64,000 bases of DNA from an uncultured Oscillibacter sp. (GTDB lineage: Bacteria > Bacillota > Clostridia > Oscillospirales > Oscillospiraceae), in the NCBI GenBank assembly GCA_910584075.1, contig CAJTZI010000001.1, positions 149,138 to 213,137 on the forward strand. Reading direction: 5' to 3'. Position 1 is the first letter of the stretch, and the number at the start of each line of letters is the position of its first letter. The notes below the pieces were generated by a model. The model was not told where the DNA came from, searched no databases, and saw only the letters and a list, made by a program, of their open reading frames with translations. Made by a program: the position numbers and the translations under genes. Of this stretch, positions 50,776-60,231 are shown piece by piece.

Positions 50776-51486
50776 TCAGCCCATCATGGTCCATATGGAC
50801 AGGGCGTTGGCCGCCGCGTGAAGAGCCGCGGAGGCCCACAGGGTGCCGGAGTGCTCATAGGCCCAGGCCAGCACCAGCCCTGGCACCAGATACTGCACCA
50901 TCAGCAAAAAGTAGGTGATGTCCCGGTTTACCACGGCGAACTGCCAGACATGGAGCAGGGCAAACAGAAGGCAGCTCACAAGATAAGCCGCCGCCCGGCT
51001 CCGGTCCTTCAGATTGCCGAAGACCAGCCCCCGGAAGAGGGTCTCCTCTACAAAGGGGGCCAAAAACACAACGATGACAAGCATCATATGGGGCGCGCCG
51101 CCGGCGCGGGCGGAGATGGTGATGTCGTTGAGATTGGTGCGGGTGCCTACCGCCATGCGGACCAGGCGGTAGGCCAGCTCGTTGAGGCCGTACAGGGCCA
51201 CCAGGCCCGCCAGCACGGTTTTGACCGTGCCGTCCAGGTTGTCCAGGAGCCGCCGGGAGGTCCGGGCCAGAAAGCCGTGGAAGATGATGACCGTCACGGC
51301 CAGCAGGATGTAGTAGTAGATCAGCGTCTCCATATCGCCGGATAGGGTGATCCCCAGCAGCAGCTCCGCAAGGCCGAACAGCGGCTTTGCCGCAAAGGGC
51401 AGCACCAGCAGGTAGACGGCAAAGAACACCGTTCCCGCGATCTGTTCTCCCGGCGACATATAGGCGCCGGATTTTCGTTTTGACAT
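50776..51486 (-). CDS. CPBP-family intramembrane glutamic protease
   Basis: A 236-residue protein with about six to seven transmembrane helices. The three CPBP/Abi motifs are intact: EETLFRG (EExxxR), FALLHVW (FxxxH) and HAAANAL (HxxxN/A). Members process prenylated or signalling proteins or give bacteriocin self-immunity. It sits between mutS and the AEC transporter, 28 bases from the latter, and no bacteriocin gene is visible. Confidence 0.88.
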   Translation of the reverse strand: MSKRKSGAYMSPGEQIAGTVFFAVYLLVLPFAAKPLFGLAELLLGITLSGDMETLIYYYILLAVTVIIFHGFLARTSRRLLDNLDGTVKTVLAGLVALYGLNELAYRLVRMAVGTRTNLNDITISARAGGAPHMMLVIVVFLAPFVEETLFRGLVFGNLKDRSRAAAYLVSCLLFALLHVWQFAVVNRDITYFLLMVQYLVPGLVLAWAYEHSGTLWASAALHAAANALSIWTMMG

Positions 51487-51646
51487 GGCGATTCCTCCGG
51501 GAGATGAGATGGGAGCGGGCGCCCCGCGGGTGTCCGTTTCCCGTCAGGCGGGCCGCCGGGGCGGCGGCCCCTGCGGCAGTCTGGCGGCAGAAAAGCGGCG
51601 CGGGGCGTTCCCCGCAAACGCCGGTATCTTGGGCAGACACACAGGT

Positions 51647-54253
51647 TTACCCCTGCGAGAGCTTCTTTTTCAGCTCATACAGCAGCCCCATAGCCTCGAT
51701 GGGCGTCAACGTATCCGGCTGGCAGCGGCGGAGGGCGTCCAGCACCTCCCCCTCCCCCAGGGCGTCCAGGGAGACCTGATCCGCCGCCCGGCGGGGCGGT
51801 GTGTAATGAACCCCGTTTTCCGCCTCCAGCTCTGTCAAAACCTCTCGGGCCCGGCGGAGAACCTTGTCCGGCAGGCCCGCCAGACGGGCCACCTCGATGC
51901 CGTAGCTGCGGTCCGCGCCGCCGGGGATGATCTTGCGCAGGAAGATGATGTCCTCTCCCCGGGTCTTTACGGCGATGTTGTAGTTCACCGCGCCGGGGAG
52001 GGTGTTCTCCAGCTCTGTCAGCTCGTGGTAGTGGGTGGCGAAAAGGGTCTTGGCACGGGTCTTCTCCGCGCAGTGCTCCAGCACCGCCCGGGCGATGGAC
52101 ATGCCGTCAAAGGTGGAGGTGCCCCGTCCAATCTCGTCCAGGATGAGAAGGGAGTTCTTTGTGGCGCAGCGGAGAATGTCGGAGACCTCAGTCATCTCCA
52201 CCATAAAGGTGGACTGTCCGGCGGAGAGGTCGTCGCTGGCGCCAATCCGGGTGAAAATCCGGTCCACAATGCCGATGCGGGCGTGGGCGGCGGGGACAAA
52301 GCTGCCCATCTGGGCCAGCAGGACGATCAGGGCCACCTGACGCATATAGGTGGACTTGCCTGCCATATTGGGGCCGGTGATGATGGAGACACGGCCCTCC
52401 TTTTCCCCCATAAAGGTGTCGTTGGGCACAAAGAGGGCATCCCGGAGCATCCGCTCCACCACCGGGTGCCGGCCCTCCCGGATCTCAATGACACCGGACT
52501 CGTCCACATCCGGGCGGCAGTAGCCCCCACGCACCGCCACGGCGGCGAAGGAGCACAGGGCGTCGGTCTCCGCCACGGCGGAGGCGGCTTTCTGGATACG
52601 GGGCGCGGCGGCGGAGATCTCCTCCCGCAGCCTGGTGAAAAGCTCGTACTCCAGTGCCGTCACCCGCTCCGAGGCGGTGAGGATCTCGTGCTCCAGGTCC
52701 TTGAGCTCCTGGGTGATGTACCGCTCCGCGTTGGCCAGGGTCTGCTTGCGGACGTAGCCCTCCGGCACCTGGCCCCGGAAGGAGTTGGATACCTCGATGT
52801 AGTAGCCGAAAACCTTGTTGTAGCCGATTTTCAGGGAGCGGATGCCGGTCTTCTCCTTCTCCCGGGCCTCCATCTCCGCCATAACGCCCTTGCCGCTCTT
52901 CAGGATATGCCGCAGGCGGTCCACCTCCTGGTGGAAGCCGTCCCGGATGAAGCCGCCCTCTCGGACGGAGAAGGGGGGCTCGTCGCAGATGGCCTCCGTC
53001 AGGCGCGCGCCGATGTCCTCCAGGGTGTCCAGCTCCTCCGTCAGCTCCGCCAGACGGCGGTCGGTGAGGGCGGAGAGCTGTCCCCGGATCTCCGGCAGCT
53101 TTCCGATGGCGGAGCGGAGGGAGGCCATGTCCCGGCCTCCGGCGGTGCCGTAGACGATGCGGCCCAGAAGGCGCTCCATGTCCCCCAGACCCGTCAAGGC
53201 GGCGGTGAGCTCCTCCCGGGCGATGGTGTTTTCCACCAGAGCGGCCACGGCGGAGTTCCGCCGGTGGATGGCGGTGACGGACAGCAGCGGCCGCTCCAGC
53301 CAGCTGCGTAGGCACCGTCCGCCCATGGGGGTCCTGGTCTTGTCCAGCACCCAGAGAAGGCTTCCCTTTTTCTCCTTGTTCCGCAGAGTCTCCGTCAGCT
53401 CCAGGTTCCGCCGGGCGGCCAGGTCCAGCTCCATGAACCGGCCCTGTTCGTAGTAGTCCAGGTCGTTGATGTGGGAGAGGTCGGTTTTTTGGGTCTCGTA
53501 TAAATAGCTCAGCAGGCCTCCCAGGGCCATGGCGGCCGCCGGGACGGCGGCGGGCAGGCGGGAGAAGGCCTCGTCCCCGAACTGCCTGCGGATGTTCCGC
53601 TCCGCCTCGTTGAGAAGGAAGCGGCGCTGGCCGCCGTTTTCCACACGGCAGTGGAATTTTTCCCGCAGGACCTCCGTCAAAGCGGTCTCGGAGAAGGCGC
53701 TGTCGTTTAAGATGGCCTCCGCCGGGGAAAAGCGGCCCAGCTCGTTGATCACGTGCTCCGCCCGGTCCTTTCCGGTGAAGCTGGTGAGGTGGGCCTTGCC
53801 GGTGGTGATGTCACAGAAGGCGGCGGCGGCGGAGCGGGAATCCATGCAGATGCCGCAGATGAAGTTGCTGGATTTGTCGTCCAGGCACGCGGCGTCGGTG
53901 ACGGTGCCGGGAGTGACCACCCGGATGATGTCCCGCTTCACCAGCCCCTTGGCGGCGGCGGGGTCCTCCATCTGTTCACAGATGGCCACTTTATAGCCCT
54001 TGGCGATCAGCCGGGCGATGTAGGCCTCACTGGCGTGGTAGGGCACGCCGCACATGGGGATTCGCTCCTCCTCCGGCTTTGCGTGCTTGCCGTGGTCCCG
54101 GGAGGTAAGGGTTAAATCCAGCTCTTTTGAGGCCAGACGGGCGTCGTCCTCGAACATCTCGTAGAAGTCGCCAAGGCGGAAGAACAGGATGGAATCCGGG
54201 TTTTCTTTTTTGATCTCCAGATACTGTTTCATCATGGGGGTTAGCTCTGACAT
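51647..54253 (-). CDS. mutS: DNA mismatch repair protein MutS
   Basis: An 868-residue mismatch recognition ATPase. The N-terminal mismatch-binding domain has FFRLGDFYEMFEDDA with the stacking Phe-x-Glu; the ATPase has ITGPNMAGKSTYMRQVALIV, STFMVEMTEVSDIL, LILDEIGRGTSTFDGMSIA and LFATHYHEL. ATG 54253 gives MSELTPMMKQYLEIKKENPD and avoids the low-quality upstream extension to 54445. It follows miaB by 124 bases across a strong inverted repeat. Confidence 0.97.
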   Translation of the reverse strand: MSELTPMMKQYLEIKKENPDSILFFRLGDFYEMFEDDARLASKELDLTLTSRDHGKHAKPEEERIPMCGVPYHASEAYIARLIAKGYKVAICEQMEDPAAAKGLVKRDIIRVVTPGTVTDAACLDDKSSNFICGICMDSRSAAAAFCDITTGKAHLTSFTGKDRAEHVINELGRFSPAEAILNDSAFSETALTEVLREKFHCRVENGGQRRFLLNEAERNIRRQFGDEAFSRLPAAVPAAAMALGGLLSYLYETQKTDLSHINDLDYYEQGRFMELDLAARRNLELTETLRNKEKKGSLLWVLDKTRTPMGGRCLRSWLERPLLSVTAIHRRNSAVAALVENTIAREELTAALTGLGDMERLLGRIVYGTAGGRDMASLRSAIGKLPEIRGQLSALTDRRLAELTEELDTLEDIGARLTEAICDEPPFSVREGGFIRDGFHQEVDRLRHILKSGKGVMAEMEAREKEKTGIRSLKIGYNKVFGYYIEVSNSFRGQVPEGYVRKQTLANAERYITQELKDLEHEILTASERVTALEYELFTRLREEISAAAPRIQKAASAVAETDALCSFAAVAVRGGYCRPDVDESGVIEIREGRHPVVERMLRDALFVPNDTFMGEKEGRVSIITGPNMAGKSTYMRQVALIVLLAQMGSFVPAAHARIGIVDRIFTRIGASDDLSAGQSTFMVEMTEVSDILRCATKNSLLILDEIGRGTSTFDGMSIARAVLEHCAEKTRAKTLFATHYHELTELENTLPGAVNYNIAVKTRGEDIIFLRKIIPGGADRSYGIEVARLAGLPDKVLRRAREVLTELEAENGVHYTPPRRAADQVSLDALGEGEVLDALRRCQPDTLTPIEAMGLLYELKKKLSQG

Positions 54254-54290
54254 GCTTGGCGCCTTCTTTCTGTTGGTTACTGCCCAGTAG

Positions 54291-54377
54291 ACGGGGGGAG
54301 GCCGCCCTTCGGGCGGAGGGGGCTTTTTTCTCCCCGCCCGCCAGGGCGAGCAAAAGCCTCCCCCGCCCGAAGGGTGG
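54291..54377. repeat. Long inverted repeat between miaB and mutS
   Basis: Two near-complementary arms of about 23 bases (CCCTTCGGGCGGAGGGGGCTTTT and AAAAGCCTCCCCCGCCCGAAGGG) face each other around a 26-base loop. One arm also contains the small hairpin CCGCCC-TTC-GGGCGG. It could moderate readthrough from miaB into mutS. Confidence 0.55.
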
Positions 54378-55796
54378 TCACACCGGCTCCCCGTAAAGGG
54401 CCCAAGTATTACTCCTGGTAATCTTGACAGTGACAAACTGTCCAATCATCCCCTCATCCCCGGTGAGCCTCACCAGCCTGTTTCCCTCCGTCCGGGAAGA
54501 CAGGGGATATTCCGGGTCATCGCTGACCCCGTCCACCAGCACCCGGAGGGTCTTTCCCACATATCCGGCGTGGAGCGCCGCCGACTTTGCGTTCTGCACC
54601 TCCAGGAGCTTGTCAAACCACCGCTGCTTTTCCTCCCGGCTGGCCGGGTCCGGCAGCTCCGCCGCCTTCGTCCCGGGGCGGGGACTGTAAATGAAGGTGA
54701 ACAGGGCGTCAAAGCCCACCTCCTCTACCAGGGACACCGTGTCCATGGCCTCCGCCTCCGTCTCCCCGGGAAAGCCGATGATCACGTCGCTGGTCACCAC
54801 CAGCCCCGGCATGACGCCGCGGGCGTAGTTCACCAGCTCCAGATACTGCGCACGGGTGTACCGCCGGTTCATCTCCTTGAGGACCCGGTCGCTGCCGGAC
54901 TGGAAGGGCAGGTGCAGCTGTTTTGCAACATGGGAACACCGGGCCATGGTGTCAAAGAGCTTCTTTGTGGCGTCCTTGGGGTGGCTGGACATGAAGCGGA
55001 TTCGATACTCCCCGGGGATCTGGTCGATCTCCGACAGAAGGTCCGCAAAGTCGTAGTTCAGCTCCAGGTCGTTTCCGTAGGAGTTCACATTTTGGCCCAG
55101 GAGCGTGATGTCCCGATACCCCGCCTCCACCAGTTCCCGGACCTCCGCCAGCACGGCGGCCGGGTCCCGGCTCCGCTCCCGGCCCCGGACATAGGGAACG
55201 ATGCAGTAGGAACAAAAGTTGTTGCACCCGTACATGATGGAGACCCAGGCTTTCACCCTGTCCTCCCGCACCGCGGGGATGCCTTCGGCGAGGCATCCGT
55301 GCTCGTCCGCCACCGAAAAGACCCGCTTCTTCGTCTCATAGACCTGCCAGAGGAGCTCCGGAAATTTCCACAGGGCGTGGGGACCGAACACCAGGTCCAC
55401 ATGGCGGTAGGACTCCCGCACCCGTTTGGACACCCGCTCCTCCTGGGCCATGCACCCGCACAGGGCGATGACCTGTTCGGGGTTTTCTCTTTTTGTGTGG
55501 GTCAGCAACCCCAGGTTTCCAAAGACCCGCTGCTCCGCGTGCTCCCGGACGGCACAGGTGTTCAGAATCACCAAGTCCGCCTCCCTGGGCTCGACGGTGA
55601 AGGTGAAGCCCATCTGCTCCAGCATTCCCATAAGCTTTTGGCCGTCTGCCACGTTCTGTTGGCAGCCGAAGGTATCCACACAGGCAATGGGGTGGGCTTC
55701 CCGGGAGGCGAACATGGCCCGGACTCGCGCCCCAAATTCCCGCTGGCGTCTGAGTTCCGCCTCCGGCACCAGCACCTTTTCCCGTTCCAAATCCAT
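54378..55796 (-). CDS. miaB: tRNA-2-methylthio-N6-dimethylallyladenosine synthase
   Basis: A 472-residue radical-SAM methylthiotransferase acting on i6A37 made by MiaA. The N-terminal MTTase domain has VDTFGCQQNVADG and cysteines in NTCAVREHA and ALCGCMAQEE for the second cluster; the radical-SAM motif is CNNFCSYCIVP; a C-terminal TRAM domain ends at TWALYGEPV. The ATG at 55796 follows a GGAGGAG site with unusually short spacing; TTG at 55790 would suit that site better. A promoter is visible at 55828-55856. Confidence 0.95.
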   Translation of the reverse strand: MDLEREKVLVPEAELRRQREFGARVRAMFASREAHPIACVDTFGCQQNVADGQKLMGMLEQMGFTFTVEPREADLVILNTCAVREHAEQRVFGNLGLLTHTKRENPEQVIALCGCMAQEERVSKRVRESYRHVDLVFGPHALWKFPELLWQVYETKKRVFSVADEHGCLAEGIPAVREDRVKAWVSIMYGCNNFCSYCIVPYVRGRERSRDPAAVLAEVRELVEAGYRDITLLGQNVNSYGNDLELNYDFADLLSEIDQIPGEYRIRFMSSHPKDATKKLFDTMARCSHVAKQLHLPFQSGSDRVLKEMNRRYTRAQYLELVNYARGVMPGLVVTSDVIIGFPGETEAEAMDTVSLVEEVGFDALFTFIYSPRPGTKAAELPDPASREEKQRWFDKLLEVQNAKSAALHAGYVGKTLRVLVDGVSDDPEYPLSSRTEGNRLVRLTGDEGMIGQFVTVKITRSNTWALYGEPV

Positions 55797-55827
55797 CTCC
55801 TCCAGATCAATATACTATAACTAAAAT

Positions 55828-55856
55828 ATCATAGCACAAAAGGAGAAAAAGCACAA
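55828..55856 (-). promoter_or_regulatory. Probable promoter of the miaB-mutS operon
   Basis: On the - strand TTGTGC (55856-55851), 17 bases, TATGAT (55833-55828), about 32 bases ahead of the miaB start. Confidence 0.55.
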
Positions 55857-56289
55857 GCGGCAAAATGGACAGGGAGTGTCTACGCGGGTTGTAATATTAA
55901 ATGCGAAAGAACACGAAACCACCCGAAAGGGTGCGGAACGGTTCTATCACATTTATTTTTTTGTATCACAACCGGGCCGGAAAATCATGTGGGAGGGCAA
56001 AAAGATGAAGAAAAAATGGGAAGGGATGAACTTGACGCACTCCGGGCAAAGCGCAAGAAGGCAGAGACAGAGAAATAGACAGCAAAAAGCCCTTACCGAT
56101 GGCAACATCGGTAAGGGCTTTCTAATATGGTTTTTGTCACCCACAAGCCGCAGAGGAACACTTTTCACCTGCAATCCACCGGGGATACAGAATGATACGG
56201 CCTATGGGGAGCGTTATCAAATCATTATCAAAAGAGGGACGTAAATCCACGAATACGTTGCGCCACAAGGGGTTTGAGACTTAAAAAGC
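55857..56289. other. Possible integration scar next to guaA 3' end
   Basis: A 430-base stretch with lower GC than its neighbours. It contains a 29-codon basic/acidic reading frame (GTG 55989 to TAG 56078, including GRDELDALRAKRKKAETEK) and a perfect terminator AAAGCCCTTACCGATG-GCAA-complement at 56086-56121. The guaA 3' end just beyond (GAGTGGGAGTGA on the - strand) is a known integration site of conjugative elements. No second copy of that sequence, integrase or clear att repeat was found, so a scar is inference. Confidence 0.35.
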
Positions 56290-57831
56290 TCACTCCCACT
56301 CAATTGTGGCAGGAGGTTTGCTTGTAATGTCATATACAATCCGGTTGATATGGGGCACCTCGTTGACAATCCGCACGCTTACCCGGTCCAGCACCTCGTA
56401 GGGAATCCGGGTCCAGTCCGCGGTCATGAAGTCCGTGGTGGTCACGCTGCGCAGGGCCAGGGTGTAATCGTAGGTCCGCCCGTCTCCCTGAACGCCCACG
56501 GAGCGCATGTTGGTCAGCACCGCGAAATACTGGTCCATGGTTTTTTCCAGGCCTGCCTTGGCGATCTCGTCCCGGAAGATGAAATCCGCCAGGCGCAGGG
56601 TGTCCAGCTTCTCTTTGGTGATCTCCCCGATGCAGCGGACGGCCAGACCCGGGCCCGGGAAGGGCTGGCGGCTTACCAGGTACTCCGGCAGGGCCAGTTC
56701 CCGGCCAAGCTGCCGCACCTCGTCTTTGAAGAGGAGCCGCAGGGGCTCCACGATCTCCTTGAAGTCCACGCAGGCCGGCAGGCCGCCTACGTTGTGGTGG
56801 CTCTTGATGACCGCCGCGTCCCCTGCGCCGGATTCGATGACGTCCGGGTAGATGGTGCCCTGGACCAGATAATCCACCCGGCCGATCTTTTTGGCCTCTG
56901 CCTCGAAGACCCGGATGAACTCCTCACCGATGATCTTCCGCTTGGCCTCCGGCTCCGCGACTCCGGCGAGCTTTGTGAGGAACAGCTCCTCCGCATTGGA
57001 GCGGACAAAGCTGATGTCCCACTGGGAAAAGGCGGCCTCCACCTCGTCCCCCTCGCCCAGCCGCATGAGGCCGTGGTCCACAAACACGCAGGTCAGCTGG
57101 GGACCTACGGCCTCCGCCAGCAGGGCCGCCGCCACGGAGGAGTCCACGCCGCCGCTGAGGGCCAGCAGGACTTTGCCTTTTCCGATTTTCTCCCGCAGGG
57201 ACCGGACGGCGGTCTCTTTGTATCCGCTCATGGACCAATCCCCCACGGCGCCGCAGACCTCGTAGAGGAAGTTGCGGATCATGTCCGTGCCGTGCTGGGT
57301 GTGGTTTACCTCCGGGTGGTACTGGACGCCGTAGAAGCCCCGGGCCTCGTCGGCGATGGCCACGTTGGGGCAGGCGCCGGAGCGGGCCGTCAGGGCAAAG
57401 CCCTGGGGGACCTTCTCCATGTAGTCCCCGTGGCTCATCCAGGTGATCCCCTGGGCGGGGAGGCCCTTGAAGAGGCGGCAGGCGGTGTCAAAGTACGTTT
57501 CTGTCTTGCCGTACTCCCGGGCGGAGTCCTCCGTGGCGGCCACGACCCTGCCGCCCAGGGTGTGGGCCATGAGCTGGCAGCCGTAGCAGATGCCAAGGAT
57601 GGGCACGCCCCAGGTGAAGATGTCCGGGTCCACGCGGGGGGAGGTCTCCAGGTATACGGAGTTGGGTCCGCCGGTGAAGATGATCCCGATGGGGTCCATG
57701 GCGCGGAGGGCATCCAAGGGGGTGGTATAGGGCCTGACCTCGCAGTAGACGCCGCACTCCCGCACCCGGCGGGCGATGAGCTGATTATACTGGCCGCCGA
57801 AGTCCAGGATGATGACGGTCTGGTGGGACAT
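56290..57831 (-). CDS. guaA: GMP synthase (glutamine-hydrolysing)
   Basis: A 513-residue enzyme converting XMP to GMP. The class I amidotransferase domain has GICYGCQLMAHTLGG (nucleophile Cys) and YGVQYHPEVNHT (His); the ATP pyrophosphatase domain has VLLALSGGVDSSVAAALL; the C-terminal dimerisation domain ends ITSKPPATIEWE. ATG 57831 has AAGGAAG about 8 bases upstream; the GTG at 57840 is an alternative. It follows the Ig-like pseudogene by 13 bases. Confidence 0.97.
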   Translation of the reverse strand: MSHQTVIILDFGGQYNQLIARRVRECGVYCEVRPYTTPLDALRAMDPIGIIFTGGPNSVYLETSPRVDPDIFTWGVPILGICYGCQLMAHTLGGRVVAATEDSAREYGKTETYFDTACRLFKGLPAQGITWMSHGDYMEKVPQGFALTARSGACPNVAIADEARGFYGVQYHPEVNHTQHGTDMIRNFLYEVCGAVGDWSMSGYKETAVRSLREKIGKGKVLLALSGGVDSSVAAALLAEAVGPQLTCVFVDHGLMRLGEGDEVEAAFSQWDISFVRSNAEELFLTKLAGVAEPEAKRKIIGEEFIRVFEAEAKKIGRVDYLVQGTIYPDVIESGAGDAAVIKSHHNVGGLPACVDFKEIVEPLRLLFKDEVRQLGRELALPEYLVSRQPFPGPGLAVRCIGEITKEKLDTLRLADFIFRDEIAKAGLEKTMDQYFAVLTNMRSVGVQGDGRTYDYTLALRSVTTTDFMTADWTRIPYEVLDRVSVRIVNEVPHINRIVYDITSKPPATIEWE

Positions 57832-57844
57832 AGAACGCACTTCC

Positions 57845-58686
57845 TTATTTTAATTTCGCGCCGGGACTTCCCGTGAGGGTGGGAGTCCCATCCTTCAGCT
57901 GGAAGGCGGCGGCATAACCGTGGAGCGGCTCTGGCCCTACGGCCTGAACATGCAACGGAAATGTGAGGCGGTAGGTTCCGTCGGGCAGGCCGGCATAGGG
58001 AGCCCAGGAAAACCGGAGGAAAAGTCCTTGCCGGGGGAGAGGGAATGACCCTCCAGGGTGACGCCCCAGTGGGGACCGTCCAGCCGGGGGACGCTGTACC
58101 AGGCGCCGTCCAGCAGGACCTCCAGGGCGGCAAAACCCCCGTTTCCGTGGGACAGGGACTGCCCGCTCCGGTTGGTAATCTTCCAGGAGAGCGTGCCGCC
58201 GCTGACAGTCAGCGCCATAGGCACATCCTCCAAGGCGGCCTCCGGTCCGGAGACCGCCATAAAGCGGGGGTCCCACCGGCCGTCCCGCAGGGCCAGAATC
58301 CGCAGGCGGGGCAGCAAGGGGAGGCCCTCCGGGGTCTCCCCTTCCCTGACAAGCCGGTTCCAGATAGCGGGAAAATCCACCGCTGTTTGCAGGGCGTTTC
58401 CCCGATTGTCCAGCCAGATACCTCCGCAGTACGCAGCTACATAGTCCGACTCCGTGCCGCCGATGCGCAGGGTGTAGATGGGCCAGGGGTTTTCCAGGGC
58501 GGTCCAGTTGGTCACCGCGGAGCCCTGGATAGGGCCGAAGGCGGTTTCCAGAGCTGTTTTTTCCGGCCATGCCGAGGCATAGATATGCGCCGAGGAGACG
58601 GTCTCTCCATCGTAGCGGGACAGCGTCACGGTTTGCTGTAAGGCGAAGGGCAGCTCCAGCGTGATTTCCTTCTCCGCCACGGTCAT
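57845..58686 (-). pseudogene. Frameshifted Ig-like-domain protein gene
   Basis: From a possible ATG at 58686 one frame reads a mostly beta protein (EKEITLELPFALQQTVTLSR, later ALTVSGGTLSWKITNRSGQS, YSVPRLDGPHWGVTLEGHSL, SPGKDF). Around 58015-58030 the conserved continuation switches frame: FLRFSWAPYAGLPDGTYRLT, then LKDGTPTLTGSP to the TAA at 57845. GAWYSVP-type and LPDGTYRLTF-type elements resemble the Big_14-like bacterial Ig domain. A 1-base indel near a TTTT run explains it. The ORF start is uncertain. It lies between a lipoprotein and guaA. Confidence 0.55.
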
Positions 58687-58711
58687 AACCTCGCGGGAGG
58701 CTGCTGCCTGC

Positions 58712-59380
58712 TTAACCTCCTGGGGGGGTGAGGGCCGAAAGCTCCGCTCCGCCCCACTCCACCGCGGCAAAGCCCTTGCGCTGGAAGGAAGGCAGGTCCT
58801 GTTCCGGGATCTCCACCGCCTCCGTCAGGGGCCGCCAGGCCATGAACACCCGCAGCAGGCTGTCCGGCTGCGGGGTGATGGTGAGTTTTGCGTGGTCCGT
58901 GTAGTGCTCAAACTGGAAGGAGATCAGGTTGAATGGATTGCTCTGCATTCTGGGCAGCCAGTAGACGATGAACTCATTGGCCTCCCGGCGGGTGAGACCC
59001 AGTTTTTCAAGGGAGCTCTCCAAAAAGGCGGCGGTGTCCTCCCCGGGGACGCAGAAGCCCTGGGAGAAGTCATAGTCCCCGTCGGAGAGGCCCTCCCAGT
59101 AGAGGTAATTGTAGGTCTGGCCCGCCTTGTCCGTCAGGGTGCCGTCCGGGGCGGCGATGACGGTCCAGCCCCTCTCGCCGCAGGCGGGATAGGTGCAGGT
59201 CAGTTCCCCATCGTAGTCCAATCGGACGTTGACCTCGGTCTCCTTCTCCGGGTAGAGGTAGAGGACGGGCTTGGCGTCGAGGTCAGTATGATCGCTCTGC
59301 CGCTCCTCCCGGCAGCCGGTGAGCAGGGCGCACAGCAGCGCCGCCAGACACAGCGGGACAAAAAAGATGACTCTTCTCAT
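58712..59380 (-). CDS. Conserved lipoprotein of unknown function
   Basis: A 222-residue lipoprotein: signal peptide MRRVIFFVPLCLAALLCALL followed by lipobox LTGC. The mature part starts with KPVLYLYPEKETEVNVRLDY, then LTCTYPACGERGWTVIAAPD, NYLYWEGL and a C-terminal RKGFAAVEWGGAEL. I recognise the pattern as a conserved Firmicutes surface-protein family without assigned function. ATG 59380 has AAAGGAGGC upstream. The gene is followed after about 25 bases by the frameshifted Ig-like gene, which may have been its partner. Confidence 0.75.
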   Translation of the reverse strand: MRRVIFFVPLCLAALLCALLTGCREERQSDHTDLDAKPVLYLYPEKETEVNVRLDYDGELTCTYPACGERGWTVIAAPDGTLTDKAGQTYNYLYWEGLSDGDYDFSQGFCVPGEDTAAFLESSLEKLGLTRREANEFIVYWLPRMQSNPFNLISFQFEHYTDHAKLTITPQPDSLLRVFMAWRPLTEAVEIPEQDLPSFQRKGFAAVEWGGAELSALTPPGG

Positions 59381-59456
59381 AAAGTGCCTCCTTTTCAAAG
59401 TTCTGATACAGGATTAGACGGAAAAAGGGGCGGGGTGGTTTCGGGGAGATTAAAAA

Positions 59457-60032
59457 TTAGTCCTCCCGGAAGACGATGTTGCCGGGCTCGGCGCTCTCGA
59501 TGATGGCCAGGGACTTGAGGTTCACTCCGGCGGCCCGGAGGCGGTCGCCGCCGCCCTGGAAGCCCTTCTCCACGGCGCAGCCGATGCCCACCAGGGTGGC
59601 TCCGGCCTTTTCCACGATGTCGCACAGTCCCCGCATGGCCTCGCCGTTGGCCATGAAGTCGTCGATGATCAGCACCCTGTCCTCGGAGGAGAACCACTCC
59701 TTGCTCACCAGCAGCGTGACCTTCTTTTTATATGTATAGGAGAAGATGTCGCTCTGGTACAGGCCGCCCTCGATGTTGTCGCTCTTGGCCTTCTTGGCAA
59801 AGATCATGGGCTTGTTGAAGTGCCGGGCCACCACGGCGGAGAGGGCAATGCCGCTGGCCTCGGCGGTGAGAATCATGGTGACCTCGTCCATGTTGAAGTG
59901 GCGGCCGAACTCCTCGGCGATGTGCTCCATGAGCTCCGTGTCAATGCGGTGGTTCAGAAAACCGTCCACCTTGATGATGTTGCCGGGCAGAACCTTGCCC
60001 TCCTTGACGATGCGGTCTTTCAGTTCCTGCAT
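59457..60032 (-). CDS. xpt: Xanthine phosphoribosyltransferase
   Basis: A 191-residue purine salvage enzyme making XMP from xanthine and PRPP. MQELKDRIVKEGKVLPGNII, then ILTAEASGIALSAVVA, and the PRPP-binding VLIIDDFMANGEAMRGL are typical of Xpt. ATG 60032 is chosen because AAGGGGG lies 9 bases before it; an ATG at 60041 is too close. XMP feeds GuaA, encoded 1.6 kb downstream. No purine riboswitch core could be recognised in the leader. Confidence 0.93.
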   Translation of the reverse strand: MQELKDRIVKEGKVLPGNIIKVDGFLNHRIDTELMEHIAEEFGRHFNMDEVTMILTAEASGIALSAVVARHFNKPMIFAKKAKSDNIEGGLYQSDIFSYTYKKKVTLLVSKEWFSSEDRVLIIDDFMANGEAMRGLCDIVEKAGATLVGIGCAVEKGFQGGGDRLRAAGVNLKSLAIIESAEPGNIVFRED

Positions 60033-60191
60033 GTGTGTCATCCCCCTTACTTATTTTGTAAAATTATCGTAAAAAATATGTACTACCATTATCCCGGATT
60101 CCTCCGGATTTTGCAAGTGATTTTCCAGACAAAAAGCCCCTGTTCCAGCAGAAAAGCCCTGTCTGTTTTCGACAGAAAGTACAAAACCTCC

Positions 60192-60230
60192 AAAAAGCCG
60201 CGCCGTGAAAGGACACGGCGCGGCTTTTTC
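60192..60230 (-). terminator. Terminator downstream of the Mrp gene
   Basis: AAAAAGCCGCGCCGTG, loop of 6, CACGGCGCGGCTTTTT lies right after the stop; A and T runs on both sides allow either direction. Confidence 0.88.
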
Positions 60231-60231
60231 G

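Noticed and set aside
60033..60190. Purine riboswitch ahead of xpt
   Set aside because: The spacer lacks the conserved core loops of the purine aptamer and an associated terminator for the xpt direction could not be assigned.
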